Numbered from the stretch's first letter, positions 26,464 through 35,745 are shown. The stretch: 64,000 nucleotides of DNA from Imperialibacter sp040222815 (GCF_040222815.1 NZ_JAVKCH010000036.1:62001-126000); one strand, 5' to 3'. Program-made: numbers and translations. The notes: generated by a model from the sequence alone, not told the origin.

Positions 26464-29013
26464 ATGAAACGATTACTCCCGCTCATGCTGGCAGTTGTGC
26501 TTGCCATAGGCTTTGGCACCGCCAACGCTCAGAAATCCAGGAAAAAGAACAAGGGCAAAGACACAGAAAAGGTGACACCCGCCAAAAAGGACGATGACAA
26601 AGACAAGGGCCCTAAGCCTTATGCAAAGTTCATCGACAGCACTTTTACGACAAGTAAAGGTTTGATGACGGTGCATCAGAAGAAAGACAAGTACTACTTC
26701 GAAATTCCTGAGGCACTTTTCGGTAAGGAGCTGATGGCGATTACCCGCTACACGAAGACTGCCGCCGGCGGCGATGTGTTCGGTGGGGAAGAGGTAAACG
26801 AGCAGGTAGTGAGGTGGGAAAAAGGCCCCGACGACAACATTCTGCTGCGCTCTATTACCTATGTGATGATGAGCCCCGACAGCTTAAGTCCCATGTTTCG
26901 TGCCGTGGCCAACTCCAATGCAGCACCCATCATTGGGGCATTCAAGATAGAAGCGCTGAAGAAAGACTCGGTTTACGTGATAGACGTGACCTCGACTTTC
27001 GATGGCGACAATCAAGCCTTTTCGGTCGACCCGAGAACGAAGCAGGAATACAATATTTCCAGCATCAAAAAGGAAGCCTCATTCATTGAAAGAATATCGA
27101 CTTACCCGACTAATACAGAAATTCGCACGATAAAGACCTTCGGTGTCAATCCACCCAAGCGGGAGTCAGGGCCGTCGACAGGACCACGCACCACCTATTT
27201 TCCAGCCTCGGTAGGGGTAGGAGTGGTCACGCTTGAATTGAACACCTCGTTTGTACTGCTGCCTTCCAACCCTATGCGTAAGCGACCATTCGATTACAGG
27301 GTGGGTTATTTCTACAACCAGTACTCGCTGTTTGAAGAAGAGTCGCAAAAGGCCGATGAGGATATTTTCGCAGTTCGCTGGAGATTGGAACCAAAAAATG
27401 CCGACGATGCAGCCAGGCAGAAGAACGGCGAGTTGATTGAACCAAAAAAGCCCATTGTGTACTATATCGACCCGGCCACGCCTGAGAAATGGCGTCCCTT
27501 CCTCAAGCAGGGGGTAGATGACTGGAATATTGCTTTCGAGGCTGCCGGGTGGAAAAATGCCATCAGGGGAGAATACTGGCCTGAAGACGATACCACGATG
27601 AGCCTGGAGGACGCCAGGTACTCTGTGATCAGGTATTTTGCCGCCGATATTCAAAATGCCTATGGCCCCAATGTGCACGACCCACGAACCGGCGAAATCA
27701 TTGAAAGTCATATCGGTTGGTACCACAACGTGATGCGCCTGCTGCGTAACTGGTACATGATACAGGCAGCAGCGGTCGATCCAAACGCACGCTCCAAAGA
27801 GTTTTCCGACGAGCTAATGGGGCAGCTGGTTCGTTTCGTGTCGTCGCACGAGGTAGGGCATACGCTGGGCCTCCGCCACAACATGGGAGCCAGCTCAGCC
27901 ACGCCGGTGGAGAAGCTGAGAGACAAAGATTGGGTAGCGCAAAATGGTCATACGTCTTCCATCATGGACTATGCCCGCTTCAACTATGTAGCGCAGCCCG
28001 GCGATGGTGTTACGGATTTATTCCCTAGAATAGGTGACTACGACGTTTGGGCGATCAAGTGGGGTTATAGTTACTTCGGTGATGACGTAACTGAAGAACA
28101 GGCAAAAGCCACCTTGAACGCATGGACGAAAGAAGCCTACAAGAGCAGGAGGCTGTGGTTTGGCACCGAAATAAGCCCCTACGACCCCCGCTACCAGACG
28201 GAAGACCTGGGCGACAATGCGATGAAGGCGTCGGACTATGGCATTGAAAACCTGAAAAGGCTGATGCCCTCGCTCATTGAATGGAGCGCCGAGGATGGAG
28301 AAGCGTATAAGGAACTGGAAGAAATTTACAGGAATGTGCTGAGTCAGTACCGTCGCTATATGGGCCACGTGATCAAGAACGTGGGTGGTATTTACGATTC
28401 GCCGAAGACCTACGACATGGAGGGCCCCGTGTATGAAGTGGTGCCAAAGGCGCTGCAAAAAGATGCCATCAACTTCCTGAGCAAGCAGTTGTTTACTACG
28501 CCTACCTGGCTAATGGATCAGTCGGTGCTGAATAAGATCAAGCCGGAGTCTGGTGTAGAGTCTGTGTCGGCGCTACAGGAATATGGCGTTACGAGACTAC
28601 TCGAAGGTGACCGGTTGGTACGGTTGATTGAAACCAGTGCTCAAAGCCCCAACAATTATTCTGTTGATGACCTGTTCACCGACCTGTCTGCCAGCATTTT
28701 GTCTGAAGTGCGTTCCCGCAACAACATCACGGTCAATCGTCGAAACCTTCAGAAGATTTACGTTGACGAGCTGATCAAGCTGCTGGAGCCCGGTGAGGTG
28801 ACTGTTCGTTCTATCCCCAATGGTGCTGGCTACGCTTTCGACAGTCGCAAGGTTGACCTTGGTCAGACCGACGTTCCGTCGCTGGCAAGAGGGCATTTGG
28901 AGCGTATTAAAGGATGGCTAAGCTCAGCCGCCACCGGTTCAGCGGATCAGGTAAGCAAATACCACATTGCCGATTTGAGAAAACGCATTGAGCAGGCGCT
29001 GGATCCGAAGTAA
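26464..29013 (+). CDS. large exported zinc metalloprotease (metzincin, DUF5117/DUF5118 type)
   Basis: 849 residues. A signal peptide ends ANAQ near 23, followed by a highly charged linker (KSRKKNKGKDTEKV, KKDDDKDKG). The zinc site is HEVGHTLGLRH at 462-472 (His462, Glu463, His466, His472), a metzincin HExxHxxGxxH. Before it lie the two beta domains usual in this family, with IVYYIDPATPEKWRPFLKQG just ahead of the catalytic domain. It is probably secreted or surface-exposed and degrades protein; a target is unknown. The 11-bp inverted repeat upstream may regulate it. Confidence 0.92.
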   Translation: MKRLLPLMLAVVLAIGFGTANAQKSRKKNKGKDTEKVTPAKKDDDKDKGPKPYAKFIDSTFTTSKGLMTVHQKKDKYYFEIPEALFGKELMAITRYTKTAAGGDVFGGEEVNEQVVRWEKGPDDNILLRSITYVMMSPDSLSPMFRAVANSNAAPIIGAFKIEALKKDSVYVIDVTSTFDGDNQAFSVDPRTKQEYNISSIKKEASFIERISTYPTNTEIRTIKTFGVNPPKRESGPSTGPRTTYFPASVGVGVVTLELNTSFVLLPSNPMRKRPFDYRVGYFYNQYSLFEEESQKADEDIFAVRWRLEPKNADDAARQKNGELIEPKKPIVYYIDPATPEKWRPFLKQGVDDWNIAFEAAGWKNAIRGEYWPEDDTTMSLEDARYSVIRYFAADIQNAYGPNVHDPRTGEIIESHIGWYHNVMRLLRNWYMIQAAAVDPNARSKEFSDELMGQLVRFVSSHEVGHTLGLRHNMGASSATPVEKLRDKDWVAQNGHTSSIMDYARFNYVAQPGDGVTDLFPRIGDYDVWAIKWGYSYFGDDVTEEQAKATLNAWTKEAYKSRRLWFGTEISPYDPRYQTEDLGDNAMKASDYGIENLKRLMPSLIEWSAEDGEAYKELEEIYRNVLSQYRRYMGHVIKNVGGIYDSPKTYDMEGPVYEVVPKALQKDAINFLSKQLFTTPTWLMDQSVLNKIKPESGVESVSALQEYGVTRLLEGDRLVRLIETSAQSPNNYSVDDLFTDLSASILSEVRSRNNITVNRRNLQKIYVDELIKLLEPGEVTVRSIPNGAGYAFDSRKVDLGQTDVPSLARGHLERIKGWLSSAATGSADQVSKYHIADLRKRIEQALDPK

Positions 29014-29034
29014 GGAATATTAAGCAAGTAGGAG

Positions 29035-29077
29035 AAACCGTTTTGATCCGTGGCATATGGACTGAAACGGTTTTTTT
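29035..29077 (+). terminator. intrinsic terminator after the metzincin gene
   Basis: AAACCGTTT (29035-29043) pairs with AAACGGTTT (29065-29073), followed by a T run to 29077. The loop is 21 bases, long but with a clear U-tract. Confidence 0.6.
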
Positions 29078-29160
29078 GATTTGGATGGCAAACCAAGTGG
29101 TTAGTGTTTCATGACACTGATCATCCAAATTGTTTTTACAATGACCCCGCATTAAAAACA

Positions 29161-29173
29161 GAAGGAGATAGCC
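29161..29173 (+). promoter_or_regulatory. strong Shine-Dalgarno before a GTG start
   Basis: AAGGAG at 29162-29167 lies 6 bases ahead of the GTG at 29174. A strong Shine-Dalgarno is unusual in Bacteroidota and absent from almost all other genes here; it decides the GTG start of the cupin gene. Confidence 0.6.
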
Positions 29174-29569
29174 GTGGAAATTAAAAGAGCAGGATCACAA
29201 CCGAGTACCAAAGGGGCCGAAGATTGGTTTACTGGTGTAGTGCGCATTGACCCGATGTTTCAGGCTGATGCGCCGGCACGTGTGGCGGGTGCCAGCGTTA
29301 CTTTCGAGCCAGGGGCACGAACAGCCTGGCATACGCATCCATTGGGACAAACTTTGATCATTACTTTCGGCTGCGGTTGGGTGCAGAAGGAGGGAGGTCC
29401 GGTGGAAAAAGTTCGGCCTGGGGATGTCATCTGGTTTGCCCCCGGCGAAAAGCACTGGCATGGGGCTACCGCCACCACGGCGATGACACATATAGCAGTA
29501 CATGAGCAACTGAATGGCAAAGCGGTCGACTGGATGGAGAAAGTGACAGAAGAGCAATATCAACGGTAA
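29174..29569 (+). CDS. cupin-domain protein
   Basis: 131 residues starting at GTG, supported by the Shine-Dalgarno 6 bases upstream. A single cupin barrel: GARTAWHTHPLGQTLIIT carries the metal-binding HxH and a Gln, PGDVIWFAPGEKHWHGA the second motif. It resembles small cupins annotated as carboxymuconolactone-associated or mandelonitrile-lyase-like, which bind a metal; the reaction is not known. No signal peptide, so cytoplasmic. The GTG and strong Shine-Dalgarno hint at recent acquisition. Confidence 0.85.
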   Translation: MEIKRAGSQPSTKGAEDWFTGVVRIDPMFQADAPARVAGASVTFEPGARTAWHTHPLGQTLIITFGCGWVQKEGGPVEKVRPGDVIWFAPGEKHWHGATATTAMTHIAVHEQLNGKAVDWMEKVTEEQYQR

Positions 29570-29616
29570 CAGGGAGGTATGGTCTGAAAAGTTTTTTTAC
29601 CGGATCACAGACCCTA

Positions 29617-29757
29617 CTATAGGGCTTCGGAATTGCAAATTCCGAAGAGCGTGGCACGCACAAAGGTTTCGGCGGCTTCAGCTCTCTTGCCTTCTCCTTC
29701 CAGGTTCATTCCCTCGGCGCATAGTTGAACGATTGGATTGTTGGGATCGATGGTCAT
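29617..29757 (-). pseudogene. 3'-truncated TPR-type gene (first 35 codons)
   Basis: From the ATG at 29757 the product begins MTIDPNNPIVQLCAEGMN and continues LEGEGKRAEAAETFVRA. As I recall it, this matches the start of a conserved Bacteroidota tetratricopeptide protein often mislabelled rRNA adenine methyltransferase. After FVRA the similarity ends and about 11 unrelated codons lead to a stop. The full protein would be 4-5 times longer, so the 3' part has been lost on the cupin side. A hairpin, CTTCGGAATT gca AATTCCGAAG (29625-29647), sits at the break. Confidence 0.62.
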
Positions 29758-29818
29758 CGGAGGTTCGGGGAATGATGCGTAATTTGGGTGAATATAAGGG
29801 TGGGTTTTAAATCCATCA

Positions 29819-32242
29819 TTATTTAGGCTTCGACATGCCCTTCGGAACATCTTGAGGAGAGGACTGACTTTCATTGATCAAAACTAGGACTTCATCCAAA
29901 CTCATTGAATAAGTCTGATTTTTAAAGAAATCAAATTCCATGTCCGCAATAGTTCCGTGAAGGAAGCTTAAGTCAGGATTGTTAGTAACAATAGCTGTTA
30001 GAAATTCACTTACTTCTTTATAAGTCTTCCAGTTTGATTTACCCAATTCAGCTAAGGCGTTCAAATAATTCCTTCTCTCACCAAAGGGCCCGTCTCCCCC
30101 ATAGTTGTTTTCCAAAGAGTCGTAACATATTTCTTTTAGGACTTCCAGCTTTCTTTTTGATGACGAGTTAACTGCCAACTCTGCCCACGAATTGTACGTG
30201 AAATGTCGGCAAGTTGTAATCCAGTCTTTCATTTTAGTAAGTCCGACTTCCTGGTCGCATTTAAGCAAGTAGGTGATTGCTCGAGCTTTATCCTCCTCGC
30301 TTTCTGTTTTTTCATAGGATTCTATTAAGTATGTGTGTAAGATATTTTTATCCCGTTTGATGATGGCATCGACAACTGACCAGCGTTCGTGATTTTCAAT
30401 ATGTTTAAGTTCTTTGACTGCCATATCCAGATCTCCAAGAAGCTCTACAAACCATACAAGGGCGGTTGGTCTGTAAATTTTTAGGTTCTTATTTAAGAAA
30501 AGTTCTCTATGTTCTGTGCGTTCCCTAAGTCTCAGGAATCTCAAGTGATGGTTTATTATGTCTTCATACAAGTCAGCTTCTCGAAGATTACGGACTATCT
30601 CGAGCTCTGTTTGATCTTCGCCTATTTTGCTAACTATGTAAGTTATTAACCTGGAATCCCTTAAAACATTATCTAAGCGAATTTGATCACTCCTATTTTG
30701 GTTCTCGATGTACGGGATTAAGTGGCAGTCCAGCCGAATCAGGTTAATATAGTCGGCATTTGTCAACTCTAAATCAAAGAATTGGCAAATGCCACTGGCC
30801 AAAAGCTCGGGGTAGTAGTACCTCCATTCCCGATCTTTATTTCTAAAAAAAGTCTTCTCAAACCTCTTGGAGGCAATTCTTCTACGAGCCCATTTTTCTA
30901 AAAAGGAAGCTGTCTTGGCATCTATTGGATAATTACGCCGCTGCATTATTTGAGTTAACTCGACTGCCCTCACAAAATCCCATTCACGGCGATTGTTGAC
31001 GAATTTAACGAGCTGAGATTTAGTCATTGCTTTGGTGCCAAAGATTCTTCTTAGAATGTTGAGTGCTGCCAGCATTGAATGATCATCATGCTTTTTGAAC
31101 CATTCACTAGAATACAAATAGTCTTTGTCGATTGCTTTTTTAGAATCTCCGAAAAAGATGCCTCCCACGGATAGGAAGTAGTCTTTGTTATGTAAGAATG
31201 TGACTTCTTGTTTCGTTGTTTCCAGGTGGATATTTTTTGGTTCTTGCCACTGTAGTTGATTGCCATATAGTTTGTTGATTTTACTATAGAATAGTTCGAA
31301 CGCCTCCTTATCGTCGGCGCTAGATAACACGTTCCGTATGCCAAATAACTGATCCAGAGCTAAAGCTTTCTTACTTAATTCAGTAATAAGAGAGCTTACA
31401 TTGTTTTTATCGAGAAGGAGGTGTAGACAATAAAAAGCGCTGTCTTGTCCATCACCAAAATAGTCTGCAAGTAGTTGTTTGAAGAATAATTCTCGCAAGT
31501 TGAATTTATCTATATATTCTATGAACGAGCTCTTCAAAATTCCATTTGGGAAGTACTGTAGGTGTGCTTTAAAAGAATCATATACGATGTTTGGAATGTC
31601 TTCGGAGAAAATCAATTTCTTCTTCATTTCAATTAACGTATCTGCAATGTTTCCATCCTGATTATGTCTAAATTCTTGCTTATTGAGTTCTGACAGAATA
31701 TACTGGAAACTTTCTGGCCTTTTCAAGTAGAATAGAATGCCGTATTTGAAATCAAAGTGGCTTTCTTTTTTAAGGTAACAGTCTAAAATAAAAGGAAAGT
31801 AGTCCTCCAGAAAATCCGAGTTAGCGATATAGTAATAGAAACGCTCTTGAATCTCTTTATCACTTAAGTCAAGGGTCTCCATCAACTCGTCAATTAAGGA
31901 TCGGTTTATAATTTTAAACCAACCTAACGCCGAGATAGAAGTTGTTTTTATCGAGACGGGACTATCAGGTGATTTTAGAAGCTGTTTTATCTTTTTCGCC
32001 ACTTCTTCCTTTCTTTCCTGCCAGTGACTGTTTCTGACTAGCAGGTAGAGACTTAGGTCGATGCGGACATGAGAATTATTGAGATCGATCTGTTCGATCA
32101 AAAATTTGCAGATATTTTCGCTATCTGAGGCGAATATGCCAAGGTCTTCCGTAGTAAATTTCGGTGATTGCGGATATACTCCCTTTTGAACATATGTCTC
32201 AAAAAGCTGTACGAATAGTTGCTCACGAATTTCTTTAGTCAA
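29819..32242 (-). CDS. large helical-repeat protein, C-terminal part of a split NACHT protein
   Basis: 807 residues, no signal peptide, Leu/Lys/Glu-rich and almost entirely alpha-helical by eye, with irregular HEAT/TPR-like pairs of helices. No enzymatic motif is seen. The annotated start is TTG at 32242, overlapping the stop of the NACHT gene by 4 bases. If translation shifts -1 just before the NACHT stop, the frame reads IEKDKLTKEIREQLFVQLF and joins both genes into one protein of about 1,370 residues, the usual layout of STAND NTPases (NACHT then sensor repeats). It would be the ligand-sensing arm of an anti-phage or signalling NTPase. Confidence 0.75.
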   Translation of the reverse strand: MTKEIREQLFVQLFETYVQKGVYPQSPKFTTEDLGIFASDSENICKFLIEQIDLNNSHVRIDLSLYLLVRNSHWQERKEEVAKKIKQLLKSPDSPVSIKTTSISALGWFKIINRSLIDELMETLDLSDKEIQERFYYYIANSDFLEDYFPFILDCYLKKESHFDFKYGILFYLKRPESFQYILSELNKQEFRHNQDGNIADTLIEMKKKLIFSEDIPNIVYDSFKAHLQYFPNGILKSSFIEYIDKFNLRELFFKQLLADYFGDGQDSAFYCLHLLLDKNNVSSLITELSKKALALDQLFGIRNVLSSADDKEAFELFYSKINKLYGNQLQWQEPKNIHLETTKQEVTFLHNKDYFLSVGGIFFGDSKKAIDKDYLYSSEWFKKHDDHSMLAALNILRRIFGTKAMTKSQLVKFVNNRREWDFVRAVELTQIMQRRNYPIDAKTASFLEKWARRRIASKRFEKTFFRNKDREWRYYYPELLASGICQFFDLELTNADYINLIRLDCHLIPYIENQNRSDQIRLDNVLRDSRLITYIVSKIGEDQTELEIVRNLREADLYEDIINHHLRFLRLRERTEHRELFLNKNLKIYRPTALVWFVELLGDLDMAVKELKHIENHERWSVVDAIIKRDKNILHTYLIESYEKTESEEDKARAITYLLKCDQEVGLTKMKDWITTCRHFTYNSWAELAVNSSSKRKLEVLKEICYDSLENNYGGDGPFGERRNYLNALAELGKSNWKTYKEVSEFLTAIVTNNPDLSFLHGTIADMEFDFFKNQTYSMSLDEVLVLINESQSSPQDVPKGMSKPK

Positions 32243-33927
32243 CTTATCTTTTCTATCCTTACCAACGACTCTGGGTCACTATCCTTAAGGTGATCGACCA
32301 GAGAAATTGCGGGTTCCTGACTCTTAGGTAGTATACTTATTAGGAATCCAAGGGTGTTTAACCATCTGGGCTTTATTTTGTTGATTTTTGGCACGAACAG
32401 TATTTTCTCGATAAATGAAAAATCTTTCGAGGCTAGGAATTTGGCACATAGATATTCCTTGAAGTTATTATGTTCAAACTGCCATTTTTCTTCTCCACCG
32501 TTATCTAACACATAGCAGTCCTTAATTGCTTCAAGAACTCGGCTATTTATTATCACTTTTTGGAGTTCTCCATTTGTAAGAAAGTTGTTATCTGTGCATT
32601 GAAATACAAACGCAGTTTTCGCTATGGCCTCGTCCAGTTCCGTTTCAATTTTATTGATGGCAGCTCTTCTCTTATGCGATTTGGCCTTTTCACGCTTTTT
32701 TAGGTTTTCAATAAGGAATTCGAAAAGTTCAGTTTTGGACTCAGGTAGAGAGTTTTCTCGCTCTAAAAAAAAGTCGGCAAGATTAGCCAAATAGAACGGA
32801 GTTGTCATGTCATCACGAAACCCGTGGGAATCAATTTTCTTCAGGAAGGTTTGTTGTTGTTGATAGCCTACTATTTTACTCGTGACATAGTCATTAACTT
32901 CTTGCCAGCTGAAGGGTGGCAATTGATATACGGTAAACCCTTTTAAGTAACCTTCAGTCCCGTTCAAAAAATATCCATTATTTCTGCAGGTAACTACTAT
33001 CGCAGATTCATCTTTTATTTCGCTAAGTTGATGAATCTGATTTCTTACACTGTCGACATGATCCTCGCCAACTTCATCTAGTCCGTCAATCAAAATCACT
33101 AACTCAACATTTAGAATACGCCAACCCGGGTGTTTTTTGTCAAAGAATTCCTCTATGCAGTCATCAGTTATATTAGTGTTTCCCAAGCTAATTTTCATAG
33201 GAAAGTAAATAGGGTCTTCTGAGAGCCTGCTGAGTAGATAATCGATCTCAAGGCTTTTACCACTTCCTGCATAGCCAAGAACAACTAACCTTTTTTCTTC
33301 TTTTGGAGCTTTTGCTTGGTCGTGTTGGATTAATTCCAGTAAGAAATGGCTGATACTTTCCGATAGCGTCTCGGAGCTCTTTGGGTATAATCTCCTTGAT
33401 ATAAAGTGCTGGTGTTTAAAGGTATATATAACTTTTGGTGGCAACTGTACGTCAGAGTCCTCGACTAAAGAAATTAGTTTGTCGAGTTTTTCAACGATGC
33501 TTGGAATCGCCGATACTTTTTTATGCGTCTCATCAATTTGAAAAGTTTGAAGGTGATTTGCTAAGACGGGTTTAAGCTTACGAAACCTATTAATCTCCTC
33601 AATTAGAATTCTTTTGAAGGTTTCAAAAAAACTTGGGGGCAGCGTATGAAAATCAATGCCCCATGCAAGTTGATCCTGTAGGTTTGCCAAATGTCCGTAA
33701 GGCTCAAAGTGTCTTACGATTTCATCTACCTGTTTTAGAAGAATTGACTCTGTGCTGTTTCCAAACAATTGTTTTTCGAACTCTTTGTCAAGTTTAATGG
33801 CTGTTTGTCGCAAAGCCTTGCCGAAATAGTAATTGAGACCATCCCCCTTAAGTTTTTCTACTAAGCTGTGAACCTTTATGACGGAGCTTGCGGAAGACAG
33901 CAGGCTAAGAAAATCCTCGTTGGTCAT
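32239..33927 (-). CDS. NACHT-domain STAND NTPase
   Basis: 562 residues. Residues 1-165 are a helical N-terminal region that I do not recognise, where an effector domain would sit. The NACHT domain runs from about 210: Walker A GYAGSGKS (218-225), Walker B VILIDGLDEVGE (277-288), sensor VVTCRNN (311-317), and a winged-helix-like FEHNNFKEYLCAKFL near residue 490. Bacterial NACHT proteins of this type serve in phage defence. The gene ends where homologues usually continue into repeats; the next gene supplies such repeats in the -1 frame. Base composition is AT-rich compared with the flanks. Confidence 0.87.
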   Translation of the reverse strand: MTNEDFLSLLSSASSVIKVHSLVEKLKGDGLNYYFGKALRQTAIKLDKEFEKQLFGNSTESILLKQVDEIVRHFEPYGHLANLQDQLAWGIDFHTLPPSFFETFKRILIEEINRFRKLKPVLANHLQTFQIDETHKKVSAIPSIVEKLDKLISLVEDSDVQLPPKVIYTFKHQHFISRRLYPKSSETLSESISHFLLELIQHDQAKAPKEEKRLVVLGYAGSGKSLEIDYLLSRLSEDPIYFPMKISLGNTNITDDCIEEFFDKKHPGWRILNVELVILIDGLDEVGEDHVDSVRNQIHQLSEIKDESAIVVTCRNNGYFLNGTEGYLKGFTVYQLPPFSWQEVNDYVTSKIVGYQQQQTFLKKIDSHGFRDDMTTPFYLANLADFFLERENSLPESKTELFEFLIENLKKREKAKSHKRRAAINKIETELDEAIAKTAFVFQCTDNNFLTNGELQKVIINSRVLEAIKDCYVLDNGGEEKWQFEHNNFKEYLCAKFLASKDFSFIEKILFVPKINKIKPRWLNTLGFLISILPKSQEPAISLVDHLKDSDPESLVRIEKIS

Positions 33928-34180
33928 TCTCTATGAATTGTGTGGAGTTTGAATTTACTTGGTATTAATCAATTTTCCCATTTCCCGAACTCACCCACCG
34001 TCTCTTTGAATAAATGATTCATAGGACCACTTTTCCACTTGCGCTCGTATCTTTCCAAGCCTTTCCTTATATTACATCGGCAAAACCGAAACTAATAATT
34101 ATCTTTGCCGTAAACCAAGTTCGTGGAGTGGCCATGAGAAAGCCATATCAAGTGGACCGATCTAGCCGCTATCTAAAAAT
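33928..34180. other. gap between the NACHT gene and the insertion element
   Basis: No gene is supported; one 66-codon frame here has no recognisable features. It contains the likely former promoter of the PadR operon at 34100-34107. The sequence just left of the element (34175-34180, AAAAAT) recurs on its right side. Confidence 0.5.
34100..34107 (+). promoter_or_regulatory. TAnnTTTG -7 element, probable original promoter of the PadR operon
   Basis: TATCTTTG matches the Bacteroidota -7 consensus exactly and points right. If the insertion element is removed, it lies about 80 bp before the PadR start codon. No clear -33 element is seen. Confidence 0.45.
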
Positions 34181-34198
34181 ACGCACTTATCCCGCTAA
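34181..34198 (+). repeat. left terminal inverted repeat of the IS1595-family element
   Basis: ACGCACTTATCCCGCTAA, complementary to 36279-36296 over all 18 bp. Similarity continues inward with mismatches (T-CAG---TCA). Confidence 0.82.
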
Positions 34199-34348
34199 AT
34201 ACAGAAATCACTAAATAATCTTCGTTTCTGAGCTATTTAGGCAGGTTTAACACTGAAAACCACATAATTGAACAAAACTAAGATTTGAAAACTAGCACCA
34301 TGAACAGAGAATTGATGATATTCAGTAAATCAACAAAACTCAACCTAC

Positions 34349-34783
34349 ATGAAAAGCAAAATTTTCAAAGTAATCGGTGCCCTAGGTGGCATAGGTTCAA
34401 TTTATCAAACATTAAATGAAATCAATATGGAATATCTAAAAGACATTTTTGCAGAAAACTGGCAAACTATATTGTTTATGGGAATGGTTGTGTTCTCGTC
34501 AGCCGCTTTGCTTATTGATTGGTACAGAACACGTAAGGCAAGGGAAGCTCAGTTAAGAATAGAAAACGATGTTAACCTTAAAAGCATCATTAATAACAAT
34601 GCCATGATAATTGCTGCCCTGTTATACAAAGAGAAAAGTAGGGGCTCTCTTGTTGGAGATGATGAGGTAATTGTATTGCCTCATAACCTGAAGGTAAAGT
34701 TTAAAGATTTAAAGGTATCGTATGACGAAGATTTTATGTCTGATATAGGCAAAATCAAGAACGAAAAACCCAAAAAACAATGA
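34349..34783 (+). CDS. passenger gene: small single-pass membrane protein
   Basis: 144 residues; no known family recognised. One transmembrane helix at about 40-58 (TILFMGMVVFSSAALLIDW) is followed by a basic stretch (RTRKAREAQLR) and a charged cytoplasmic tail ending KNEKPKKQ. Its stop overlaps the transposase start (ATGA), so the two are coupled and the protein probably belongs to the element as an accessory or passenger factor. Role unknown. Confidence 0.72.
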   Translation: MKSKIFKVIGALGGIGSIYQTLNEINMEYLKDIFAENWQTILFMGMVVFSSAALLIDWYRTRKAREAQLRIENDVNLKSIINNNAMIIAALLYKEKSRGSLVGDDEVIVLPHNLKVKFKDLKVSYDEDFMSDIGKIKNEKPKKQ

Positions 34784-35745
34784 GCACAAGCATATCAAAT
34801 ATATCGACCAAATTCAACACGCAAGCCAAGTGTATTGCCTACTTGGAAAGCCTTCGGTGGCCAGATGGCAAAGTAATTTCTCCGTTCACTGGTACTACTC
34901 AAGTGACTAAGCGTAGTAATTCCAACTTCTACCACTGCAACGCTACTAACAAAGACTTCTCAGTTCTTAACGGCACCATATTCGACCATTCCAGGTTCCC
35001 GCTTCCAAAGTGGTTTCAAATGATTGGGCTTATCCTCAACTCCAAGAAAGGTATAGCAGCCAAGGAGTTGGAAAGGAACGTCAATTGTAGCTACAAAACG
35101 GCGTGGTACGTTGGCATGCGTGTTAGGTGCGCAATGATTGACGACTGCATAGAGCTAAGCAACATTGTAGAGATGGACGAAGCCTATGTAGGAGGTAAGA
35201 AGAGAAAGGTTCCATCTAATCATCCATCCATTTCCAGCGTCAATACAAAGCGTGGTCGTGGAACTTCCAAAACGCCTATTGTTGGCGTAGTAGAGCGAAA
35301 CGGAAACGTGTATTTGAAAGTAGTGCAAAACCTCACTGCCAGTAGCCTAATGAAGGTGCTGAAGGATAGCGTTAATGTAAACAACGCTATCGTAATGACC
35401 GACGAGTTCAAATCATACAAATCATTCGATAAGCTAGTCCAGCATTTAACCATCAATCACAGTCAGGGATATTCCAAGGGAATAGTCCATGTCAACACAA
35501 TTGAAGGCTTCTGGTCAATTGTGAAAAATTCCATCAAAGGGAATTACGTAGCGATCAGTAAGAAATACCTCCCTATGTATTTGGTTCAGGCTCAATACAT
35601 ATACAACAGGAGGTCAGCCCGGCACGACCTATTCCAAGAGTTCATCAAACGAGCCCTTACAGAGCCCAAGTGCCTAGTAAATTACAAGCCTACCAAGGCA
35701 GTCGAAAAAATTGTTTACAGACCTAAAAAGAAAGCTAACTGCTAG
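34780..35745 (+). CDS. IS1595-family (ISXO2-like) transposase
   Basis: 321 residues. The N-terminal part carries a zinc-ribbon-like region with the typical CIAYLESLRWPDGKVISPF and FYHCNATNKDFSVLNGTIF. The DDE-type catalytic core begins at VEMDEAYVGGKKR, continues with AIVMTDEFKSYKSF (second acidic residue) and the Asn/Glu region HVNTIEGFWSIVKNSIKG. Full length, with no frameshift. It overlaps the upstream passenger gene by 4 bp and the convergent downstream one by 11 bp. Confidence 0.93.
   Translation: MSTSISNISTKFNTQAKCIAYLESLRWPDGKVISPFTGTTQVTKRSNSNFYHCNATNKDFSVLNGTIFDHSRFPLPKWFQMIGLILNSKKGIAAKELERNVNCSYKTAWYVGMRVRCAMIDDCIELSNIVEMDEAYVGGKKRKVPSNHPSISSVNTKRGRGTSKTPIVGVVERNGNVYLKVVQNLTASSLMKVLKDSVNVNNAIVMTDEFKSYKSFDKLVQHLTINHSQGYSKGIVHVNTIEGFWSIVKNSIKGNYVAISKKYLPMYLVQAQYIYNRRSARHDLFQEFIKRALTEPKCLVNYKPTKAVEKIVYRPKKKANC

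Noticed and set aside
29758..29874. Longer start for the truncated TPR gene
   Set aside because: The extra 39 residues overlap the end of the helical-repeat gene and do not belong to the family; the ATG at 29757 fits it exactly.
32239..32260. Programmed -1 frameshifting at a classical slippery heptamer
   Set aside because: The sequence ATAGAAAAGATAAG has no X XXY YYZ heptamer and no obvious following stem-loop; kept only as a weaker alternative.
34014..34214. 66-codon plus-strand frame left of the insertion element
   Set aside because: It runs into the element's end and has no recognisable sequence; the region is better explained as the former PadR promoter and leader.
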